Shown: in pieces, positions 55,567 to 64,000 of the stretch | How the letters are laid out: every line of letters starts with the position of its first letter | Position numbering within the stretch: the first letter of the stretch is position 1 | Origin: Rhizophagus clarus | Lineage: Eukaryota > Glomeromycota > Glomeromycetes > Glomerales > Glomeraceae | Assembly (NCBI GenBank): GCA_015698045.1 | Contig: BLAL01000044.1 | Coordinates: 1,332,501 to 1,396,500, forward strand | Direction: 5' to 3' | Length of the DNA: 64,000 nucleotides | The notes under the pieces: generated by a model | What the model saw: only the letters and a program-made list of their open reading frames with translations | What the model was told of the DNA's origin: nothing | Database searches by the model: none | Program-made: the position numbers and the translations under genes

Positions 55567-56304
55567 AACCTAGTGTTTTACTGTATATTTTCTTGTTGTA
55601 TAAAAACAAAATTTTATTATTATATAAATATATAAAATATAATTTAATTTTAACTATATAAATAAAAAAGTATATATATGATTTAAAAAAAAAGAATATG
55701 AATAATAATTAATAATTCTGAAAAAATTAACATAATCAATTAATTAAAAAAGAAAATAGAATATTATGAAAAGTATATAATAATATAAAATTATATAAAT
55801 ATATATAATATAACTTTTTTTTTATTTTTAATAAGGATAGTAAAAGTATATATTAAAACCATATGATATAATAATTCTATATAATTCAATAGCTATTATA
55901 AAAGAATATAAATAAATTTTATAAAATGATAGTAAAATACAGAAGTAATTTTTTAAAATAAAAAACTAATTTGAAGTTTTAATAAATTAGTTATATAAAT
56001 AATAGATATTTTTATATTCTTATATAAGCAATAAATTCACAAATTGCATTTTTTTATAAAAAAAAAAACTAGATAAATATATTCATAATTATTAAAAATA
56101 ATATTGTTATATTGTATTAATATAGTATTACTTATAATTTAAAATTTTAATTCTTAATATAATTTGAATTAATATTACAAATTTAACCAGAATTAAAAAA
56201 AAATTAATTAATAAATTATTGAATAGCAAATTTAATCAGATTTAATTAGTTTTGAATAATTTTAATTATATATATATATTATATTTAAAAAGAATATTAT
56301 ACTA
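55567..56304. other. AT-rich spacer, no gene seen
   Basis: A/T-dominated sequence between the LINE remnant and the retrocopy/mariner complex. Nothing recognisable. Confidence 0.4.
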
Positions 56305-56307
56305 GTA

Positions 56308-58020
56308 TGGTCCGGTGCAAAAAGATATGTACCTCACCAAAAAAGGAAAAGATTTATGCCAAGAATTATACTGTATGACCAAAACAAAAATGGCCTAAAT
56401 TTATAAATTTGGCTGAACATAAATAAATACAACTTTTCCTTAAATTTTTTTTAATATACTATGGCTAATTCTTCCTTAAAACGAGATGGCGCACCATTAA
56501 CAGATAACGAAAAATTGATAATAATCAATGTATATAATTATTTCTCTGGGGCTAGGTCCATAGGAACGGACCATCAAAGCCTTCCATTACGCAAGCATGT
56601 TGCTGAGGTGTTGGGAATAGCGGAAAGCACAGTCGGAAAGGTAGTAACTGATTGGAACAAACATAATGATGGCACATTTACACCACATGAAGTCCTCGGA
56701 AGGCCTAAGTCTCAACCCGACAAAAATATCTCAGAACTTTTGCGCACAAAAATACTGAATTCCAACAAAATAGCTGAGAAAGTTTCAACTCTTATCCTTC
56801 GACAGTACCTATCTGAACATGGATACACACTCTCTAAATGGAAACTTCTTCGGACATTGCGTGCTTTAGGCTATTATTATGGACAAGGAGAACGAAGAAA
56901 CATCCTCCATGAATCACCAAACAATGTTGCTTTCCGTTGCCGCTACCTTTGCTTTCGGTTTGCTAATTTAGAAGGAAATAATAATGTTCCATGTTGTCCA
57001 GAAGTTTTTCTTGATGAGTCATATTGTCATTTGCATCATATTTCACGCAATACATGGGTTCCTCATCAAGGTGTTGTCTTAACGCCCAGGCATGGTCCAT
57101 TAGTTGTAATTTTTGGAGCAATTATTGTATTCCGAAATGGTTCTTCTAACAAGTTACATGGTGAACTTGTTCCAAATTCTGTCCATATTTGGGATCTTAC
57201 AATTAAACCTCCAGGAAACAGGGGACGAAAAAGAAATGATGCTGAGGAGTGGAGTGACATTCCCGATGTTGTTAAAGGTGCAAATATCACTCCTAATCAA
57301 ATTGATTATCACGGAAACTTCAACGCGGAAATTTTTGAAAACCTTTTTACAACTCTTTGTGAAACAATTTATGAAAAGTATGGGTCAGTAAACATTCATA
57401 TGGATGGGGCAAGATATCATAAAAGACGAGTTGAAAGTATCCCAACTTCAAGCACGAAAAAACAAGAAATAATTGACTGGCTAATTGCTCATGATATTGA
57501 GTTTTCTGATGAATTACGAAGGCCAGAACTTTTGGAGCTGGTTCAAATGAATAAGGAAAAGGTGCCATTTGCTTGTGTCAAAATAGCAGAACGGTATAAT
57601 CACCAAATTTTTTATACCCCTCCCTACCACTGTGAACTTCAGCCAATTGAGGGCGTCTGGGCGGTTGCAAAGGGTGAAGTTGCAAGTTTGGGTCTACATC
57701 TGAACCTTTTGTCTATTAGAAATACACTTTTAAATGCATTTAAAGAAAAAATTGACTTGAAAGTTATAATTGGTCTTTAGAGGAGGGCGCTTAAATATGC
57801 CAAAGAATATCGCGAAACTGACGAATATGCGCAATTAATTGAAGAAGATTTTGATGACTATGATGATTCCGATGATGATGAATGATTTAATTTAATTTTC
57901 ATGTTTTTATGTTTCCGGATATGTATTGATATGATATAAATAAAAAAAACTTCTTTTATTTAATAAAAAATTTTATTTTTGGCGTTTTATCTGAGGTACA
58001 TATCTTTTTGCACCAGACCA
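56308..58020. mobile_element. Tc1/mariner (IS630 superfamily) element, nearly intact
   Basis: 1713 bp with inverted ends TGGTCCGGTGCAAAAAGATA... (29 bp, one mismatch) and TA on both sides (56306-56307, 58021-58022). It encodes one transposase. It lies inside the left target duplication of the retrocopy at 58033-60229, so it is younger than that insertion. Confidence 0.9.
56461..57885 (+). pseudogene. Tc1/mariner-like transposase with one in-frame UAG
   Basis: 439 aa to UAG 57778-57780, then 34 further codons in the same frame (RRALKYAKEYRETDEYAQLI and an acidic tail) to TGA 57883-57885. So the product is probably truncated by one nonsense change (TGG to TAG would fit). An N-terminal helix-turn-helix region (about 10-65) contains LPLRKHVAEVLGIAESTVGK. 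The DDE core has D185 (VFLDESYCHLHH), D315 (IHMDGARYHKRR) and E397 (PYHCELQPIEGVW). The gap between the last two acids is 81 residues, against about 34-41 in classic Tc1/mariner, because of a helical insert (IIDWLIAHDIEFSDELRRPE). This insert marks a distinct fungal/protist lineage. The truncated protein keeps the whole triad and might be active. Confidence 0.85.
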
Positions 58021-58032
58021 TATTATACTATA

Positions 58033-60229
58033 GATAATTTTGAAACTCTTTCCTGCAGATCTGTAAACCAAATTTTCACGGAAGAAAAATTTTTTATTTT
58101 CATCATGAAGAAAGGATTTTTGCTAATAAAACCAGCTCTGAAAATAGCATCAACGTCTTCTACGACCAAATTTACCCCTACTACTGCTTTAAAGCAGTGA
58201 TGTGCATTTTATGCTTCCAATGAAATAAAATTCGATTGGAAGCTTCCAATCCAAATGAATTTATTAAGGAATTATGCTTCCAAACCTTCCAAAAGTGCTT
58301 CCAAGAGTGCTTCCAATCTTCCAAGTGCACATCACTGCTTTAAAGAGTATACCTTCTGACTGTTTTTACAATGTTATAGTAAATTTTATTTCAGGACTTA
58401 TCAAAAGAAACCCTAAGTGTCTATTTAGCTCAATAATAACTACTGACCCTTCAGCTATAGACGAGTTTTTTTGCATTTATAAGGACCAAGCAGTTCCTAT
58501 AGGAAAGTTGTCGCCGCATATTGCTAAACACTTCTACTTCCCTATTATAGCTCAATTTTTAGCTACTTTTCTCAATCTTTTTCTCTTGGATAACGAAAAC
58601 CTGAAGATTTTTCTCATGGATTCCAAAATTTGCCAAGTATTAGAGTACGTAAGCAAATAATCTTCTGATATAGAAGATCTAAGAGATTCTATGCATCAAT
58701 CAGACGCATTGATGAATTTTGATGTATTTAATACAAATTCGATAGAATCATTAGATGACGATTTAATTGCCACACCTTCATATAATACCACACCTATACC
58801 TGTCATGCCCTTGACCAAATCTCAGAAAAGGAGTGCTAAAAAGAAGGCCTGTAAAGAGAAACAAAAGTTGCAACTTCAAACTCCTTCTGGACTGGATGAA
58901 CAAGTAGTGCCCACTTTTAGCACAATATCTCCTGAGTATACACTCTCAAAACCTTCTGATTCAAGGATGGTTACTTTTAATCAAAGTTTACTTTCTCCTC
59001 CTTTCACACCCTATAAATAGTAGTTGAAGCGAGATTCTAAACCACAATCAACGCCTATAGACAATGGAAAGAAGTTAAAACAGAAAGAGACAGATAATAC
59101 ATTAAAAAATGGAAATGTTATCATTACCAGATATATTCCTCAAAATCAAGAATAAGCACAATTATTGGACCTTGTAGTCTATGATATTCTGGCCAAATGG
59201 GATAACTATACTCTATTGGCCAATTTAGGATGATAGGGTAAGATCATATCAGTCAGCACAAGGGTGCATAAGAGGTATCTATCTGCGAGGGTTAGACTGA
59301 TTTCTGACCACGAGTGCTTAAAATGCTATAATGAAAGGGACTGGACTGTCAACTTGGGAGGACTCCCTGTTCAATGGTTCCCTGCTTTCTGGAACCTTTT
59401 AGAAAGAAAACAACGAGAAAAGTTTCAAGCTGTCATGTACAACCTTCCAGAAGACATGATAGATGCCTCCTTATTCCCAAATGGACACCCTTACCAATTT
59501 TTGTTGGATAGTAGCATAAAATCTTTTAAAATAGTTAAAGAAGTTGATGAATCTAGAAAGCTGATAGGTTACTTTGACACTTGGAATCACGTTTCCACTC
59601 GCATTAATAACCCTCAGTTTTAGAATGACGTTAAAATCTCCTGGTGCCGTTATTTCACTCCTAACTTCAAAAATTTACGTAAATCTGCTCGAATTGGTAA
59701 TGCAGACAAGTCCTCAAGAACAATTAAAGGGTCTAACTTTTCTATTTCAGGTTTCAATACTAACAACTGCAATAACGATCAACATAAAACTTCTAAATCT
59801 GGACATTCTACCAAGAAGATCGATCAGTCAAGAAACGACCAGTCTAAGAAGTCAGATGTAAAATATTTAATAGCTGTGCTGAAGGCATTATTAGAACATT
59901 ATGTTTAGTTTAGTTGGGAGGGATAGATAGAAATTCTCATACTAACTTCTTGTCATGCTTAGCATTCGCTTTATGTGATGTTATTTTATTTTATTAGATT
60001 GTAGAATTTTTCTTTTTCTTTTTTTGTTTCCTTTTATACCTTAAATAATTCTATAACGAAACTTCCTATTACAATACATGAGAATAGGCTAGAGATATAG
60101 TAGTCATGACATATATTTGTGACCCTAATGTGGAGAACGGGTGAGCTTTACTTTCTTGAATTTTTGCATACTTTTCTATCTTTTTTCAAAATAAAAAGCA
60201 CTTGTTTTAACTAAAAAAAAAAAAAAAAA
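58033..60229 (+). pseudogene. Poly(A)-tailed retrocopy of a LINE ORF1-like transcript
   Basis: It begins GATAATTTTGAAAC at 58033 and ends in 17 A (60213-60229), with AATAAA about 20 bp before. It is flanked by the 13-bp duplication GTATTATACTATA (right copy 60230-60242; left copy 56305-56307 plus 58021-58032, split by the mariner element). The decayed frames read RNPKCLFSSI..., MPLTKSQKRSAKKKACK, and YLSARVRLISDHECLKCYNE with WTVNLGGLPVQWFP. Further on come ERKQREKFQAVMYNLPEDM and, at the end, SWCRYFTPNFKNLRKSAR. This is the pattern of an RNA-binding LINE ORF1 family. Several stops and frame changes show it is dead. No reverse transcriptase sequence is included, so it was copied from a transcript containing only the ORF1-type gene or from a short subfamily. 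Confidence 0.7.
58195..58337. mobile_element. 143-bp hAT-type MITE
   Basis: Inverted ends CAGTGATGTGCA (58195) and TGCACATCACTG (to 58337), with the 8-bp duplication CTTTAAAG at 58187-58194 and 58338-58345. TIRs starting CAGTG and 8-bp duplications fit the hAT superfamily. The interior contains repeated ATGCTTCCAA/TTGGAAGC words. It interrupts the retrocopy. Confidence 0.85.
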
Positions 60230-61198
60230 GTATTATACTATAAATTTTTTTTTTATAAATCTTAATGAAAAAATCTTTCACTTTTTTTTTATAATATAAT
60301 TAGTAACTATTATTATATATTATTAAATAAATATATTTTTTTTATTAATAAAATAAAAAAAATAAAAAAAAATTTAAATATATTATTTATTAAATTTAGT
60401 AATATTATTTTAAATTTAATTTATAATTTATCTTCAAATCAATGAAAATAATTAATTCAATTTAAAAAATAAAAATAATAAATATAGCATATAAGAAAAG
60501 TAAAATAAACTTGAAAATTAGTAAAAAAAAAAGGTAGTTTAAAAAAAACTGATATTTTAAAAGATATTAACTATTTAAAATTAAATAGTTATTTTAATAT
60601 AAACAAATTATGATACAATAAGCTGAACAATCTATGATTGATAAAAAAAACTTTTTTTAATTTTTTCATTTATCTATACACTTCAAAACAAATATTTACT
60701 AGTATATAAAATAATATTTTATTAAAAAATTAAAATAATATTTATTAACAAATATCAATTTTGTAATTTTTATACTTTTTATAATTAAATAATATAATAT
60801 TTTTAAGGGTTAGAATCTAGTATTGCTAAAGAAAAAAATTTTTAAATAATAAAACAATAAAAAATTATTAATAAACTTTAATTTTTTTAGTTTTAAATAA
60901 TTAATTATATTATTTTTTAGTAAAAATTATAATATAAATTTGCTAGTTATTTTTTAAACAATATTGCCAATTTATATAAAAGTTATTATTTTAAATAATA
61001 AGATAATTAATTTGTAAAAATAGTTTTCTAAAATGTATTAGTAAATTTTATTAATTTAAAAGCAAATTATAAATTAAATTATAAAAAAATGTTGGTTATT
61101 TTTAAATAATTATTATATAATTTCAAAATTAAACAATTTTTTTATTATAAAGTTATTTAATTTTAAATTATAATTTTTTTTAAATAAAAATAATGAAT

Positions 61199-61325
61199 TT
61201 TTTTTTTTTAATGATGTTAAATTTGTATATTCATTAAATAAGTAAAGAGAGAATTACATAAATAATTGCTTCTAACTAATTATAAGTACTCCCAGCCATT
61301 AGACTGGTCTTATCATCCACCAAAC
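61199..61325 (-). mobile_element. Retroelement 3' end with poly(A), family member 2
   Basis: Same unit as 32270-32400: T-run, then TTCTAACTAATTATAAGTAC, TCCCAGCCATTAGACTGG and CATCCACCAAAC. Confidence 0.5.
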
Positions 61326-61824
61326 ATTGAAATACAATGAAATTAATAAATTATATATAAATTAAAATAAATAAACTAAATCCTAATAATAAAAAACTTA
61401 AAAATCCTATTAAAATAATTAATAATAAATTATCTTATATTAAAATAAAATCTATTACAAAACAAAAAACCAAAATTAAATTAACTAATTCATTATATTT
61501 GTTTCTAATATATAAGGTAACTGAACCAATATTCTTTATTTATTTCATTGTAACAGTTCAAAATTTCTTGTAAGAAATAAAAATAATGAATTAATAATAA
61601 ATAATTATAATATTATTATAATTAATAATAATTATTTTTATTTATAATATATAAAATTATATATTTTTTATTAAAAATATTTATTTATAACTATATAATA
61701 ATATATAATAATATGAATATTTAGTATAATAAATTTTAATAGATTAAAATTAGTTAAGATTAGGATCAGTTTTAAGATTAACAAATAATTATAGTAATAA
61801 ATAATTATTTATTAAGTACCATTA

Positions 61825-62200
61825 CCATATTCTTCCGATTTTAAACACCACATTTTTGAAGAAAATTTCTGGCTAAAGTTGGGGGTGATGCCTAAATTCG
61901 GAAGTATTTTTTTTTACTTAAAATTCTTTTTTTTCACATTTTTACATATCAGAATTTTTGTACTTGTGTATCCCAATAATTTTTTATCGTGTTCTATATA
62001 ATTGCGAAATTGCGATGATACATGATGAAAGAGAAATTGAATTGATTAATTGTAAATAAAGTTTATTTTGAATAAAATATGAAATTTAATAAAGAAAAAT
62101 TAAAATCTGAGGTGGAGCTTATTTTTGTTTTTCAAGTATTTTAGTTAAAAGTCAGGGTAGTACTTAAATTCAGATGGTACTTAAAATCGGAAGAATATGG
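61825..62200. mobile_element. 376-bp mariner-type MITE
   Basis: Perfect 20-bp inverted ends CCATATTCTTCCGATTTTAA (61825-61844) and TTAAAATCGGAAGAATATGG (62181-62200), flanked by TA (61823-61824, 62201-62202). Second inverted words just inside each end (GATGCCTAAATTCGG and TACTTAAATTCAGATGG) extend the structure. Confidence 0.85.
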
Positions 62201-63099
62201 TATATAATTTATTAATCTTTATTATAGAAATATATAAATTGTTGCTATTAGTTATAATTGGAAGATTACTTATTTTTAGAGGTTATTTAATTTAAAACTG
62301 TATAATATATAGTTAAAAATCATAATTATATAATTATTCTTTTTTAGTTTAATTTATATAATTATAATAAAAATAATATTTATTATTTAATCAATTCTAA
62401 AAATTTGCAACTTATAATAATTATTATTATAATTATAAAATTATTAGATAATACAATATTAAAAAAATTGGGTCATATTTTATGACTTTAAAATTTTTAA
62501 GGTTGGTGATCAGTATTTATATTTGTAAGATCTCAAATTTTAAATTTGTTTTATTTATTAACAATTATTAATATTAATATATAAAATTTTTTTTATAAAT
62601 TTCTATAAAACTAGATCAGTAAATATGAGAACCAATTTTTTAATGTTGTATATCTTATAATAAGATTTTTTAAAATCATTAAAATCATTATTATTAAGTA
62701 TTAAATAAAAAAATGGTTCAATAAATTTAAAGATAAAAATACAGAAATTATTTTAAAATAACCAAATGATTTGATTATTTATCACTACTAAAATACTAAG
62801 ATTATTCCAATATTTTTTTTATATTTATATTATTAGTTTATAAAAGTATATAATAATAAAAGCAAAACTTTGTTTATTGAAGAATTATTTGATATAATCT
62901 TTACAAAGAAAAAAAAAAGGAAATTATTTCTGTTTAATAAAATGTTTAAAAGATTAAGTAAGTTATTGAAAAAGAAAAAATCATAAAATATCTTTCAAAA
63001 AGAAATATAATAATTGTTAATAAATTCATTGAAATTTCATATACAAAATAAATTGTTTACCAAAAACCTTATGCATTAAGTATAATAATTTGAGAATAA

Positions 63100-63971
63100 T
63101 TATATGTTGAAAATGCTATCTGACTGATCTGATTGAATTTTAGAATTATTAATTTTAGCAGTGCCCTTGCCATGTGAGCTTTTTTGAGTTTTAAAATGTT
63201 CAGATAATAATTCCGACATCACATCATTAAATTTATAATAATCAGCAGACTTTTCTAAAACATTTTTAAAACCTTGAGTATCACTAACCTGTTCAAAATT
63301 TTTAACCATAAAATTTAAAACAGGTTCTTTTAAATCTTCATATTTTGGAACCAATCCAAACATAATTTCTGATGCATTATAAAGATTTAATTCATTAAAG
63401 AGTCTCATTTTTGCTCGTTCACGTAAATCTGATAAAAGATATCTATCAGCTAAACAAAACAATCCTACAGTAATGGATTCATCATCTTTGTTAATCCAAT
63501 CAATTTGATTCGTGTAAAGATATTCTAACATTGCCGCAAATACATCAGGTGCAAAATCAGTTATCTCAATTCGATGTTTAATTTGATGATTTAATTTCTC
63601 AACCTTAGTTGACAGATTATTATCAGATGAAGTTACCGTATTCTCATCGGCTTCATTTTTAATATTATTATTTGTTGATTCAGCCCAGTTACCTGATAAA
63701 ACATTTGCAAAATAATTGGATCTTTTGGAAATTATTGAACTACAAGCGTAAAAAGTCTTATCCTTCACAATAAATTCTACATCAACTGGTTGAAAATTAT
63801 ATAAATGATCTTTCCATGCATTTACAAGGTCTTTTGGAGGATATTCGAGCGGAACATTAATATTATTATATTGTATAAGTTCATCATTTCCAAAATTTTC
63901 AAATGTCACGCCAATGAGCAATACACCATTTCGTAATGATGATTTTTCAAATGCTTCTTCGCATCCATAGG
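63100..63971 (-). CDS. MATH-BTB/POZ protein, 3' exon (partial)
   Basis: The exon begins at 63971 after a TTTATTTAG acceptor and ends at TGA or TAA near 63100; upstream exons lie beyond the window. It first reads YGCEEAFEKSSLRNGVLLIG and VTFENFG, which looks like the end of a MATH (TRAF-like) domain. A BTB domain follows: VDVEFIVKDKTFYACSSIIS, RSNYFANVLSG and MLEYLYTNQIDW (about 60-190 of the visible part). It is interrupted by an asparagine/serine-rich loop of about 45 residues. A BACK-like helical region follows (LADRYLLSDLRERAKMRLFN). Such proteins act as substrate adaptors of CUL3 ubiquitin ligases and are expanded in Glomeromycotina. The open frame's first in-frame start-like codon is a TTG, which supports the splice-acceptor reading. 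Confidence 0.8.
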
Positions 63972-64000
63972 CTAAATAAATTAAATATAAAATATAAATA

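Larger units (their letters stand above)
60243..63099. other. AT-rich intergenic with MITEs, no gene seen
   Basis: It includes a retroelement 3' end (61199-61325), a 376-bp MITE (61825-62200) and a mariner-MITE half-copy (about 62205-62305). The rest is A/T-dominated and holds nothing recognisable. The last 150 bp are the 3' flank of the MATH-BTB gene. Confidence 0.4.

Noticed and set aside
1-64000. tRNA or rRNA genes
   Set aside because: Scanning by eye for the GTTCRANNC loop in a plausible stem context gave no convincing candidate; a covariance-model search would be needed to exclude them.

Overview
The window looks like nuclear DNA of a filamentous fungus. It is very AT-rich, with short spliceosomal introns, a fungal-type nitrate reductase next to an NRT2 nitrate transporter, a MATH-BTB gene, and many nested transposons. 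The families present (Gag-like proteins with a coiled coil, Maverick-type polymerases, F-box/LRR and MATH-BTB genes, LINE ORF1 remnants) fit an arbuscular mycorrhizal fungus such as Rhizophagus. That placement is inference from recognised families, not a database match.

Layout. 1-5.6 kb: a decayed minus-strand helicase gene of viral/transposon type, broken by a 979-bp MITE (10-bp TSD) and a 2.6-kb CACTA-type element (3-bp TSD). 5.6-14.2 kb: no confident gene; several satellite arrays, most of them inside a foldback-like structure with 30-bp terminal inverted repeats (7761-11462). 14.2-19 kb: two paralogous intronless membrane proteins of the VC0807 family. 21-27.7 kb: the nitrate assimilation pair, nia (three exons, minus) and nrt2 (two exons, plus), divergently transcribed from a 2.4-kb GATA-rich intergenic region. 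27.7-36.2 kb: AT-rich intergenic DNA with MITEs and short tandem repeats.

36.2-50.2 kb is the main item: one complete 13.95-kb mobile element with a perfect 5-bp target duplication (AGGAT) and 1.26-1.38 kb terminal inverted repeats. The tips are 60-bp palindromes able to fold into hairpins. It encodes a protein-primed-type family B DNA polymerase and a Maverick/Polinton-type integrase. It has no jelly-roll capsid, packaging ATPase or Ulp1-like protease. In their place is a retrovirus-like Gag (coiled coil, capsid-like region, CCHC knuckle) followed by a DTGS aspartic protease, with no reverse transcriptase. The gag-pro reading frames are linked by three successive -1 shifts, each overlap carrying a correctly phased slippery heptamer, and by two in-frame UAG codons. 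The element also carries an F-box/LRR gene, several C2HC-finger proteins and a Cys-rich protein encoded inside each terminal repeat. I read it as a Polinton-like self-synthesising transposon whose virion module has been replaced by, or never differed from, a Gag-Pro module.

50.2-63 kb: extremely AT-rich DNA with a 5'-truncated LINE (RNase H end), a nearly intact Tc1/mariner-like element (TA target site, one in-frame UAG in the transposase), and a poly(A)-tailed retrocopy of a LINE ORF1-like transcript. The mariner element sits inside the 5' target duplication of that retrocopy, and a hAT MITE sits inside the retrocopy. The window ends in the 3' exon of a MATH-BTB gene.
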